DNA from: Paraspadella gotoi
Taxonomy: Eukaryota > Chaetognatha
NCBI GenBank assembly: GCA_051294375.1
Contig: CM119266.1
Span: 25,840,161-25,904,160, forward strand
Reading direction: 5' to 3'
Length of the DNA stretch: 64,000 bases
Shown here: positions 9,930 to 56,716 of the stretch, one piece after another
How positions within the stretch are numbered: position 1 is the first letter of the stretch
Layout: each line of letters opens with the position of its first letter
Notes under the pieces: model-generated
Databases searched by the model: none
What the model was told of the DNA's origin: nothing
What the model saw: the letters and a program-made list of their open reading frames with translations, nothing else
Made by a program: the position numbers and the translations under genes

Positions 9930-11625
9930 TGAAGGTCGATTAAAACGACATTTTCTTCAAAGGTTTTTCTCTCTCCTTTTATTTTCTCTCACTTTGCGTT
10001 TTTCTTCTTTGATTTTTTTTTTCTTCTTCTTACTACTGGTTTTTCTTCCCACTCTCCTTTTTCAATCTGTTACTGCTTGAATTTTATTATTTCAAAGGTT
10101 TTTTTTCGCCTTTTACTTAATTCGCCATCTTTTATTTTGACATTCTTTTCTTAATATCTTAAAGTATTTTATCGATTCGTTAAAGGTACAAATGACGTGG
10201 AGATGTAAAAATAGATTAGTGGGTCGTATACTCAACTTTTTTATGTATTAAATATACTCCCCTTGCTTAGAAAATCTCGGGATCATTGACGTTTTGAAAG
10301 TATTTTTATTCTCTTTAAATTCCTCCTCCTCCTCCTCCTCTTCTTTCTCCTCCTCATCCACAACACTCTCAACATAATCCTTTTCGACGATCTCATAATA
10401 TTTTCATATCTCGATTTTCCCGCCAAACCGTTATCCCCCCCCCCGCGCCCGTCAGAACGCCGCCCTCTCTTCCAACAACACCTCAGCCCACATTCTCCGA
10501 CCGTCTTCCAACAGGCCTGCCCCTTACCCCCCCACCCCATAGCCACTCCCCCTCAACCACTCCACCCCTCTTCCCTCGCTCCAACGCTCGCACTCGGCCG
10601 GGCGGAGCTTCGGTCTCGAGATGTACAGTAATTAATTATTAACGCTAAATTACAGCGGAACCCGATTTTTTTTTTCTCGAATCGGAGGCGTGAGGAAGGA
10701 CGCGAGTCTCTGCTTTAAAAAATCGAGAAAATATATCAGTTTTATTTAACTTATCGTTCCGTTTAATGTAGTAGTTGAAGTTGAAGATACAGTATTATCA
10801 TATTATATCATATCATTATCATATTATCATATCCTGCTTCGGTGTGACGATACGGTGACGCAATTGTGACGCGAGTTGGAAACGAATTCTCTGGGGAGAT
10901 TCCGTCAACGAGATGAGTTTACATTTTGATGGCCGCAGTAAAAAAACGAGAATATAGTATCGCGAATTACCGAGAGGAAAAATGTATTTGTTTACGTTAT
11001 TTAATAACTAATGTATCAGGGAGGGAGGAAGCGAATCAAAATCAGTAAAATAGCTTTAGTGTAAATGTGATATTATTGTTTAATTTGTTTTGGACTAATC
11101 TTTTCGTTGCGTTTGAGATCAGAATCAAAATACGTAAAACATTTTAGTTTTGTTATTAATTATCATGAAGGCTAACAAATTAACCGAAACAAGTACATAC
11201 GTTTTCTTCTTTCAAAATACAAATAAATTTGTTGTCTGCAAATTAAACGAGAATTTTTCATTTGATTTCAGTATAAATTTAAAAAAAAATAGAAACTACA
11301 AACATAGTCATCTTTAATCTCTCTACCTCATGATTATGTAATTTTAACCATTGGAATTAGTTTAACTAAGAATAAAAAGAATTAACCAATAACTAATAAC
11401 CATAGGAAAATTACCTCATTAATTTTCTAATTATCTAATTAATTGCTAACAATAAAAAAAAACAATCGTAAGGTCACCTTACCACTGAACTACTTATATT
11501 TAATTAAAAAAATAACCTCAGAGCTTTCCAGCCCCCCCCCCCCAAAAAAAAAGCGGGCACGCACAACCGATGCTAATTAAAGCTTCGTCTCGTCTTGACC
11601 TTTTGTTTTTTTTTCCCTCTTCCAG
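9930..11625. other. No gene recognised; expected location of upstream exon(s) of the CUB gene
   Basis: 10,430-10,620 is a C-rich, GC-rich patch of the kind often seen at promoters. The CUB gene needs a signal-peptide exon ending in phase 1 somewhere upstream of 11,626, but I could not identify it. The remaining sequence is AT-rich. Confidence 0.4.
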
Positions 11626-45718
<34,093 letters not shown>

Positions 45719-45742
45719 TGAAGGCGAATGAACAAAAGAACA

Positions 45743-45764
45743 AATAAAAAGACTTTAAAATAAA
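45743..45764 (+). promoter_or_regulatory. Candidate polyadenylation signals of the CUB gene
   Basis: Two AATAAA hexamers, at 45,743-45,748 and 45,759-45,764, lie 25-46 bases after the stop codon. Confidence 0.5.
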
Positions 45765-46866
45765 AACTTTATAAAAACCTTTTATCGGTGCTCTCTACCC
45801 AGTCGTTACGGTGCAGTATAAACTTTTGTCCGTAAACGATGGATGAACGGACATCCTGATCTCGATTATTACATGTTCACTCTTGGATCGTGCTGTTTTT
45901 TATACAAAAAAAAAGAAACGAAAAAAACAAAAACATATCTCTTTCTCTTTTCTTCGTTTTCATTTCGTCCGCATATCATCGCCAGTTTCGTTTTAAAATA
46001 AAACCCTCGGCGATCAGTGATTCAAATTCAATACAATTTTTGTTTGTATGTTTGTTTTATTCTTTCAAAACAAACAATTCGCTTTTCTTATTTCGACCGA
46101 TTGTAATCATCGTGAAATAAATCTCGTCGTACCAAAACAAAAAAAAACCTGTTTTTTTATTACTTCAGCTCCTCGACATTTTTTTAGAAATAAATATCCA
46201 ATGTTCTATAAAAAACTCTTTTTTATTGTCTCTAAATATTTCAATACTTCAGGCTATCAAAGTTATTAATCATTAGCTAATCGCGTTTAATTAACGATGC
46301 GAATGATAAACCTGGAAATGACTTTTATGTTCCCTATTTTTAACTTTATCAAGATAATTGATAAAACTTAATTTCAGTCGGGTGCATCGCGTAATATCCA
46401 AGAAGAAAGACAAGAAAGACAAGAAAAAAGACAATTTATAAATTCATCTGTTATAATAATAATAAACTAACTAATATACATTTTTAGGTTTACTTTTGAC
46501 TAAACTGCTACCAAAACAGGAAATAGAAGCAAAGTAACTTCTAGCAAGATGCAAATGGAACGAGAAGCATTCAAAGATTTTTTTTCGATATTCAGTTGCA
46601 GCCAATATAAAATACTTGCGTATAAGGCAGCCAATGAAAATCGTTATCTGTTTGGTTCGGTCCTTTTTTTTTCCTTTTAGGTCTGAACTAAAAATAAAAT
46701 ACGACAGATATTATTTTTTTGTGACTCTTGATTTGTTTATTTTTTGCTTTTTTCCTTTTTTACCTTTTTTTTGTTTGAGATGTAATGAAAGAAATTAAAT
46801 TAATTCATACATCGATGGATGTCATGTGAAAAATCTTTTTTAATGTTTTCTATTCGCCGCCGCCAG

Positions 46867-48273
<1,407 letters not shown>

Positions 48274-48726
48274 GGCCTTGCCCTCTGATGCACTCATGCG
48301 CAATTACTTTGAAATCTGTTCAACAGCTTCTGTTGACTGTTGTCGTTTTCCTTTTTTAAAAATTTTAACCCATTAATTAAAATTATGACGAAAATGATTA
48401 ATTTTTCCAACCCTGACGAATATTTTAACTCGGAGATTTTAAGAAAATCAAATTAGGACCGAGGGGAAAAAAAATTCTTGTAATTTAATTTCGCTCAGGA
48501 ACTTTTCATCCTATTATTTTACACCGTTCTTTGTATTTTTATTATTTATATTAGTTAAACAAAAACTCTGATAGAAAAAAGGGACTTGAAACAAAGAATT
48601 CGTCAGAAATTGTTTTCTTTCACGCGAGAAAAACGTCGAGATTTTGGCACTTCTATTTTTGTTGTTGTTATTGTTGTTATTTTAAATTTTTGTTGACATC
48701 ATCTCTTTCGTCGGTTTCTTCGTCGA

Positions 48727-48757
<31 letters not shown>

Positions 48758-48758
48758 T

Positions 48759-48792
<34 letters not shown>

Positions 48793-49156
48793 AGAAGGAA
48801 CGATCAAAACCAATGACCCAAACGGAAAAAACTAATGACTTTCCAACATTCTAAGCCGCTCCACATTCCGCCGAGCAGTTTTTCTTAACCGCCCTCACCA
48901 AATCGAAAATGCTCATCTACAATTTTCAGTTTTTCACAGCATCTCAGAGTCGAGAGTCCAAAATACGGAAACAGATAAACGAAGGATTTCATGAAAAAAA
49001 AAATACCCGCTTCTACTAAGAGCGTTGCATCTCTACGCAATAAAAAAAACTGTTCATGGGCCCCGACTTTCGCCGGTCCTCCTTTAATCTTTTCTTTTGT
49101 TTCTATTCAACCAACGGTTTTCTTTCTTTCTTTCTCTCTCTCTCTCTCTCTCTCTC

Positions 49157-49228
49157 NNNNNNNNNNNNNNNNNNNNNNNNNNNNNNNNNNNNNNNNNNNN
49201 NNNNNNNNNNNNNNNNNNNNNNNNNNNN
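49157..49228. other. Assembly gap (N), 72 bp
   Basis: Flanked on both sides by (CT)n. Confidence 0.99.
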
Positions 49229-49235
49229 CTCTCTC

Positions 49236-49318
<83 letters not shown>

Positions 49319-49546
49319 CCTTCTCTTCTTCTCTGTCTTTCTCTCTCTTTTATTGGTTTACCCTTCAGTTTTCTTGTTTCCTCCTCCGGTTTTCCCTGCG
49401 CGAAAATTTCATTTTCCGCTAATGCCTTGTACACAGCTGGGCCACTTTGAACCACGGCTTTCATCTTCCAAATTCTCCGGGGACCATTTCAAAATTTGGC
49501 GCCGAGACATTTTTTCTCCTGGTCGCCCTTGCGTTTTCTGCGCTCG

Positions 49547-49582
<36 letters not shown>

Positions 49583-49819
49583 TTCTCATTCTCTCACCAT
49601 TACCTCCTCTTTCGGGAGCCTTTCTCTCACCACATCTCCGGTTTCTTGTTTCCATCTTTATCAAAAGAAAACAATTATTCCTCCCTCGTTTTATGAGAGA
49701 GAGAGAGAGAGAGAGACAGAGAGAGAGAGACTGACAGACAAAAAGATACACAAACAAATACCTCCCATACATAACCGAGTCCGTAGGCATAGTGGCAAAC
49801 GAAAAAAAAAGGTAGTCCA

Positions 49820-49890
49820 GTACCAAGCAATACCAAGCAATGCGACTCTATGCCACGCAACGTTACGCAACGTCATATCAAGCAGGGCAT
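49820..49890. repeat. Short decanucleotide-like repeat (TACCAAGCAA / CACGCAACGT)
   Basis: Six or seven drifting units of about 10-11 bp. A similar 10-bp tandem based on CGTGGCAGAA lies at 56,952-57,016. Confidence 0.5.
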
Positions 49891-50417
49891 GGCATGTTGA
49901 AAAAAAAAATAGAATCGAATTTCGATGGGGGACGAAAAAATTAGGAGCCCGCATTGAGTCCCGTTGAAGATCGGATAAAGAAAAAAAAGGAATAAGAAAG
50001 AAAGAGAAAAAGGAAAAGATGTAAAGAAAAAGTAAAAATAAAAAGAGAAATAGATAAAATGTTTCCAACTCTTACCTTACATTCACTTACCTTCCATCAG
50101 GGAAAGAAAGTAGGTTTCCTTAGTTTCCTTAGTCGATAAAAAAATAAATATTGCAGGTTGAAAACCTTTTTTCTAGCCTCATATTTAGGGATTGCTTTTA
50201 CCAAAAAAAAAATATATTCCTAAAATTCGTCTAAATTCGAAAATCTCCGAGTCAATTTACGACTCTGAAAGGAAGAAAGAAATTAAATAAGGCGTAAAAT
50301 GGAAGAGAAAAAAAAGAAGAGACAGAGAAATGTGAGAAAAAAAGAAAAGAATAGAACAGAGGAAGGAAAAAGAAAAGGTTAAAACCGGATTAAGGAATGG
50401 CTCGGTTTCTTCTCTCT

Positions 50418-50481
<64 letters not shown>

Positions 50482-50746
50482 TCTCGCTCTCGCCTTTAAA
50501 TGACGCGAGATTGGATGGGATTGAGAGAGAAAGGAAACGATGATTGAAGAGAGTGTGATTGGAAAAAGGGACTGATTGGAGATAGAGTTCTTTTGGCTGG
50601 TAAGACGAGTGGGGTGTTGGATTGAGAAATGAGTAAATCTATGGGTTGAGTAACGTAGTAACCTTTGAATATGGGATAAGTCAAAAAATGGATCCGGAAA
50701 CGTGGAAAGAGCCTATCGCAAAAAACAGTTATCATCGAAGAGAGAG

Positions 50747-50800
<54 letters not shown>

Positions 50801-51384
50801 GACAGTTTTGAGTAAGGCCCCCTTTTCTTCTCATTGTGCCCATGGGAAAATCAAGTTCAGCCCCTGGAGCAGAACTCCCTCTCGGTCGGCTGAGAAACCG
50901 GCCAAGATGACGACCCTGATGACGACCAAGACGAGTACGACAAACGACAAAAACTCGAAGTGTGAAAACGCTTAGGACGACGAAAACGACCACAAAATTA
51001 ATGATTACAACGACTGAAACGACGACGAAGACAGAAAGGATGATAACAACGATAACGAAGACGACAGCTATGACCCCTTTCAAGCGACTGACGCGGACGT
51101 CGCGAACTCCATTTATTCCGTCCACTTCCGCGAGATGTCGCTCTTGTCTTCGATGACGATTTCTCGATTTTTCTGCCTCATAGAAAAAAAACGAGGCACG
51201 ACGAATGGTTTGCTTGTATTGTACAGACGAAAAAAATAGATCTAGTTATACCTAAATTAACTTTAATTGAAATTTAACTCTGAGAGATCTAAGAGATAGG
51301 TAATTGAAGGAATGACGATCTCTCAAAAACCCTAAATTTCTTATCAGTCCGCATCCAGTTTAAGTGAAATTAGCTTTTCCAATA

Positions 51385-52304
51385 CCATGATGGAAAAAAA
51401 ATTGTCGCGGTTACTTTCCAGCTATTTTTCGGCATTTTAATGTCAGAATCGAAAAATAAAACTTACATATCGAGAAATTGTAGCCTTTTGTGATTCATAT
51501 GAGCTGTGTCTCTTTTATGTACGATAAAAAATACAAGAGTTCCATGCATAAGAAAATCAGTTGTCCAAAAAAATGTTTCCTTCTTTTTTATCTTTTTTCA
51601 TATCTACACTTTTCATTTATACTAATTTCCGGTTCTTTTTTATTACTTTTTGAGTTATACCGTTACTATTAAAAATTCCTGCCTTTTCTCAGTCTTATGT
51701 CAAATAGTTATTGCATCATTTCCATTAGGATAGATTCAAGGATGAATCTTAATTCATATATAAAAAAATAGCGGCATTAAAAATATATTAATGCTGTAGA
51801 TTCTCCAGAATATTCTTTTTATATTGTAAAGTAACGGGTAACCTTTCTATGAGCAAAGTTATCATTTTTATTTACCTCTGGATGTATTATCAGAACCAAA
51901 TATCAAACAAGTCCCAAAAAAAAAATCAAGTCATCATAAAATGCATCATCACATTATGCAACAACAACTCAAGCCTGGTTTACTTTATAGGGGATCAATC
52001 TTTTTCACTTCTGGCTAAGGACCATTTTTTGCCCGAAATCTGATAAAAAATATTATGTCAGAGATATAATATTAACAATAATGTGAGTAATCCTCTTTTC
52101 AAAAAGAGGTGAAAACAGTTGGAGACAACCTCTTTTAGAAGTATTTGAATTCATTAAATAATTTTATGCTGTTGAGAAATAATCTTTTTATTCAGTCCTA
52201 GGGAGGTCATATTACATATTAAAACCTATTTACCGACCAAAAAATATATTAGACAATGAAATTAACTGACTTTTCCAAACCGCGACAATTTTTTTCCATC
52301 ATGG
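51385..52304. mobile_element. Non-autonomous Tc1/mariner-like element, 920 bp, TA target duplication
   Basis: The ends are inverted repeats: CCATGATGG, a run of seven or eight A, then TTGTCGCGG on the left, and the exact complement on the right, differing by one A. The element is bordered by TA on both sides (51,383-51,384 and 52,305-52,306), the target duplication made by Tc1/mariner transposases. The interior is AT-rich, with only short frames, and shows no DDE/DDD transposase. It is probably a deletion derivative mobilised in trans. Confidence 0.75.
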
Positions 52305-52639
52305 TAGGATAATAAAAACAGCTTATTTTAGTGATAAAGGTGAATCATGATCAATTCCACATAATACGTTAAAGTAAGCGACAGGAATGTATTTACAATG
52401 ACACATTTAATGAGATTTTAAACAAATTTACGTCTTTAGTAGTTCTATTTCTTTCGATCCCAATATGACAAAGAGTTAATAATTAATTCGAGAAGATTTT
52501 TGGCAGGGGAAAGATGCCAGTGCAAAAGATGAGGATGCCGCGGCGAAGACGCAGCACCTAGGCTGCCGCAGCATCGACGCGACGGTGTCGCAGCGCAGAC
52601 GCCGCAGAGCGTGGTCAAACCCCCCAGCCCACCATATGG

Positions 52640-53140
52640 TCACTTCTTGACATCCTCCTTGTCCAGCAGCGAGCCCAGCGTCGTCCCGTCCAACGAGTCC
52701 TGCAACAGATATTTCTGTTCGTCGTCGTCGTCGTCGCTCTCTTCGTCGCTGCTCCAGACGTCGTTGTCGTCGTCGTCGAGCTCCGCCTGGCAGCAGCACC
52801 TGTAGCAGACGACGAGAAAGATGATGACGATCGCGATGACGACGACGACGATAAAGGGGACGCTGATATCGCGGACGCTGAGTTCGTCTTCCGGCTCTTC
52901 GGACAATCGTGTCGCGTTGGCGTCGGCGTCGGCGTCGGCGTCTCTTTTGGCGGCGACGAAGGATCCGACGTTAGGGGGCAGAGCGATCGAGATGGCGACG
53001 TCGTCGTTGTCGTCGATGCCTGGTAGGCGTGGCGCCGTCTTGGGGGAGCGATGAACGACGAAAGAGGAGGAAGGGAGGAAGAGGGAGAGGAGGAGGAGGA
53101 GTGAGAGAGAGATGAGGCCGGAGAGAGTCGGTCGCCGCAT
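52640..53140 (-). CDS. Single-exon type I membrane protein, 166 aa
   Basis: The minus-strand ATG is at 53,138-53,140 and the TGA at 52,640-52,642. Residues 1-26 are a signal peptide with a Leu-rich core. Residues 27-91 are extracellular, with a KR pair at 65-66, an (Ala-Asp)n run encoded by a GCGTCG-type repeat, and one NAT glycosylation site at 75. Residues about 93-113 are a Val/Ile-rich transmembrane helix, followed by YRCCCQ (a likely palmitoylation cluster). Residues 121-141 are highly acidic and the tail ends QKYLLQDSLDGTTLGSLL. No family recognised. A (TCG)n/(GAC)n-like repeat shapes the acidic part, but the ordered sequence of signal, membrane segment and tail argues against a chance frame. 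Confidence 0.7.
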   Translation of the reverse strand: MRRPTLSGLISLSLLLLLSLFLPSSSFVVHRSPKTAPRLPGIDDNDDVAISIALPPNVGSFVAAKRDADADADANATRLSEEPEDELSVRDISVPFIVVVVIAIVIIFLVVCYRCCCQAELDDDDNDVWSSDEESDDDDDEQKYLLQDSLDGTTLGSLLDKEDVKK

Positions 53141-53899
53141 TGTTTCAAGGAATTTTTTCTTTGTTGTTGAATTCTTCGTTGTTTCGATGTTTCAGTGGAG
53201 ATTTTGAATAGATTTTTTTTTAAATGATGATTGATTTTTGATTATTTAATGATTATTTAGTAAATAATTCTCCAGTTGCGGATGATCGCGGCTTTGAAAT
53301 TTAACATCGGCCGTCAATCGAATCCGTCGGAAAGTCCATGCAATTCAAAAGCGATGTTTGACACAATCTGAAAAAAAAGTAATGGCGATTAATATTTATT
53401 TCTATCTTCGTTAATGGTTTGAAATAAAGATAACGACTCAAAAATTCATTAAAAGGAAGGAATTCAAATTTCAAAATTTTAAAAATAAATTAAATGGAAC
53501 GACGATTTGCATCTTAAGAGTTGAATGTTAATGATTTTTGTTTTTCTAATAAAGTAGCGTTAGTTTTAAATACAACTAATTTTAGTTTAGCAAAATTCGC
53601 GACGTTTCATTCTGAAAAATCGTCTCGCCAAAAAAAAAAAAAATAATTCGCGTAGATTTTCAAGGGCATCCGAGAACCGGATGATGACATCGACGAAAAT
53701 GAAGACGATGACGACGACGAAAACGACGACGACGTAGATTTTCAAGGCGAAGGTCAACCATGGCTCGACTCCGAGATACAAGAAAACGAGTTTCTAAAAA
53801 GCGTGATTTTTCAAATGGGAACTCCTTTAATGGAGGAATGAAATTTCGACAAAAAAAACTGGTTTTTATTTCTGCAGAATTTGGCAGTTCAAGTTTTGA

Positions 53900-53907
53900 G
53901 AGGGAAG

Positions 53908-53942
<35 letters not shown>

Positions 53943-53961
53943 AGAGAGAGAGGAGAGAGAG

Positions 53962-53997
<36 letters not shown>

Positions 53998-53998
53998 T
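53900..53998. repeat. (GA)n microsatellite
   Basis: Interrupted GA array. Confidence 0.92.
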
Positions 53999-55106
53999 TG
54001 AAAAATTAGAGACCTTGATAATGAAAAACAGGTTGCGAAAATTGAGTTACGAAAATGGATTTGGGAGGCTTTGCTCATCAGCAAACCGTCCATTCGCCTT
54101 TCAAAATGTCCAGTTCCAGTGAAAAGGCGTTTTCTGACGTCTGCGATGGGCTTTTTTCACTTAAGTGAAAGTGCGATAAAGCATTAAGATTAAGATAATT
54201 AAAATTAGGATGCACACTTGAAAATAAATGACCCACCAAAATAAAAGACATGGACATGGACAAGGACAAGGACATGGACAAGGTCTTCTCCAATCTTAAA
54301 TTCCATCGACCCCCGCCATGTGCACTGACTGAAATTTTCAAAGAGGTTATTCAAGAAAAAGTCATGATTAATCACTTACCAATATGTACGTTTCTTTCTT
54401 ATATCTTTCTTTCTAGCTTTTCGAAAACCTGTAATGGTATTACTTAAAAACTTAACCTTGAAAAGATACCGCAACAGTTCTTCACGATGTATCTTTTCAA
54501 TTTTCCCGGCGACATCGACTCAATCACAAAATGTTTTCAAAAAATTTAAGTAAAGCCATAAGGACATACTAATTTTATGAATGAAAAGCCATAAGATTTT
54601 AAGTAGTGGTCCGTATCATATTAAATATAACCAACTTTAGTTATGATATTTCAACAACGCCTTAATTAAGAGCACCGATGACTGCAATGATGTTTTAATA
54701 ATTAAGGCTTTCAAGAAACTAATTTTATCTGCAAGTCCCGGGTTCGATCCCCAAGGGCAACTAAAAAAAACCGAGCTTGTAACTTGGCTTATTTCTTCAA
54801 TTCGCTTCTTTCTCTTTTCTTTTCAAAAATAATTTTCTCTAAAAATCCAAGAATGAATTTCGAAATTTCGATCTTGAACTTGAAAAATTGAAAAGTTGTC
54901 AGTCGACATTTCGTCCTCGCGATCCAAGGATTCTACGGGGCCACTTAATTCAAGACTAGACTATCGGCCGCTTTAATAATTATTATTAAAGTCATTTCTT
55001 TAAATATTTGAATGGTTAGTAAGAAAAAAATGAATAACAGATGGGTAAAATAATGTGTATTTGACAGTTATTTATTACAATTTATAATCATTTCCATTAA
55101 ACAATA

Positions 55107-55112
55107 TTTATT
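55107..55112 (-). promoter_or_regulatory. Candidate polyadenylation signal of CFAP57
   Basis: AATAAA on the minus strand, about 60 bases after the CFAP57 stop codon. Confidence 0.45.
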
Positions 55113-55172
55113 CATAATAAAGCTATAAAATAGAGTTCGCAAACGCCCCTCTTTTGTTTTTGTTTTTTTTTA

Positions 55173-55718
55173 TCAAATCGGCGGCAGTGCAAATTCTCTC
55201 CTGAACGGCGCCATGGTCGGCGACGGAGGCGGCGCCGCCAACTCGGCGTCGACCGCCTCCAATTGCGCCCTCAGAGACTCCAGCTTGGCCAATGACGCCG
55301 GAGCCTGCGGGGGATCCGATGGGGGCAGCACCGGCGCTACGGGATAGGACGACGCCGTCAAGGGCTCTGGCATCGACCCCGAGGTCGCCGCGAATCTCAC
55401 TGTCGCCGTCTTGGGTTTCGCCCCCTTTTCTTTCGCCGACAGAGCCGGCGTCTTAATGACGCTGCCGACGCCGACATCGTCTCCGGCGCCACCGGGATCC
55501 ACGCCGTTGCGTTTGCTTTGGACGCCGTCGTTGTTGATGTTCGTGTTGTTGTTGTTGTTGCTGTTCCTGTTGCTGCTACTCTTTCTAGTGACGCTGGAAT
55601 CCTGGGACTCAATCGTTCTCCGATTTCGTTCGATGTCCACAAACGAAGGATCTAAGTTCTCGTTGAAACAGGCTGCGCCGCCGCCGCCGCCGCCGCCTCC
55701 GCCTCCGCCGCCGCAACA
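55173..55718 (-). CDS. CFAP57: CFAP57 last exon: non-conserved C-terminal extension
   Basis: Acceptor GCTGCAG at 55,719, phase 0, matches the previous exon; stop TGA. 181 residues: CC, a run of about ten Gly (from GGC/GGA repeats), NENLDPSFVDIERNRR, an Asn-rich run, a Pro/Ala-rich part, a short helix (LAKLESLRAQLEAVDAELA) and a Pro-rich end. Confidence 0.82.
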   Translation of the reverse strand, partial: CCGGGGGGGGGGGGAACFNENLDPSFVDIERNRRTIESQDSSVTRKSSSNRNSNNNNNTNINNDGVQSKRNGVDPGGAGDDVGVGSVIKTPALSAKEKGAKPKTATVRFAATSGSMPEPLTASSYPVAPVLPPSDPPQAPASLAKLESLRAQLEAVDAELAAPPPSPTMAPFRREFALPPI

Positions 55719-56641
55719 CTGCAGCGCGAACCATTTATTTCATCTCCAAACACTCTTCTCACACTTTTCCGCACCGTCTAAACTTACCGCTTGGTCCAGG
55801 TCGACCCCCTTAACGCCCGCCAGTTTGGTGAGTTGATCCCTCATCGCCAAATTCTGATCGAAGAGCTCGTCGCGCAGCCGCCGGATTTCCGCCTGCTGCT
55901 GCAGCACCACCGACCGCACAGTCGCGATCTCCGTCTCCGAAGCCTCCAGGGCGTCTGAGTTAGGAGGAAGAGGAAGAGGGAGTGGACGTCGTCGTCGTCG
56001 TCGTCGAAGTTACATTCGTTTTGTCTTTATGATTCATCGTCGTTCATACGATTAAAAAAAATTGTTTTTGATTCTTCAAACGGTTCCACCAAATACTACT
56101 ATTTAAAGAAATTCAGGATAATCAAATTAGAAACAGAGTTACTATGTAACGTTCCGCACATTGTAAGGATTTTAAATCGAAACTAAATTGTATCTTTGAA
56201 TCGAGTCTTGTGTTTATCTAGGAACAGTTGCGGTCGAAGCAGCTGTCTTTATTTGCGGAAGGCAATAGATGAGGGAGTGTAGAGGGATTTTTTTTTTTTG
56301 GGGGGGGGAGTGGAGGTGGGTTGGGGGGGGGAAGTCGTTTCAAAGAATTTACTCGGGAGAAAAAGGGAGACAGTAAAGCCCTTTAAAAAGTTTGCGCTAG
56401 GTTGGGACTAAACAAAACCAAGTAAAAAGAAAAATGTGGCCCAAGCTGAGACAACGATTACCACAGCGACGACGACGACGAGTACGACGACGACGACGAC
56501 AGCAAAACCTCGACGCCTTGTTTAAATCTTTCAGTGACACGGAAAAGAGACTATGAGGCAATCAAGTTTGCTTCCAGAAATGGAGGGAGACAGGGACAAA
56601 GGAGAGTAAGAGAGAGAGAGAGACGGAAAACCTCTCTCTCG

Positions 56642-56716
<75 letters not shown>

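Larger units (their letters stand above)
48290..51384. other. Intergenic, no gene recognised
   Basis: AT-rich with (TCG)n at 48,720-48,790, CT/GA arrays at 49,131-49,318, 49,547-49,585, 50,410-50,486 and 50,739-50,798, and a short open frame at 51,020-51,240 (contains DSYDPFQATDADVANS) that may be chance or a small exon fragment. Confidence 0.5.
53150..55165. other. Intergenic, no gene recognised
   Basis: AT-rich. It contains a GAC-rich stretch (53,700-53,735), a GA array (53,900-53,998), a GGACAT/GGACAA hexamer run at 54,250-54,285, and a B-box-like GGTTCGATCCC at 54,741 without a foldable tRNA. Confidence 0.5.

Noticed and set aside
49056-49967. 303-residue open frame
   Set aside because: Built from Ns and (CT)n giving Leu-Ser repeats; no splice or start support.
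51020-51240. Frame with DSYDPFQATDADVANS
   Set aside because: Begins in GAC-rich sequence, has no ATG at its start and no clear splice sites; too short to support alone.
54725-54765. Possible tRNA gene at the GGTTCGATCCC motif
   Set aside because: The T-arm stem does not pair, and no A box, anticodon arm or acceptor stem could be found.
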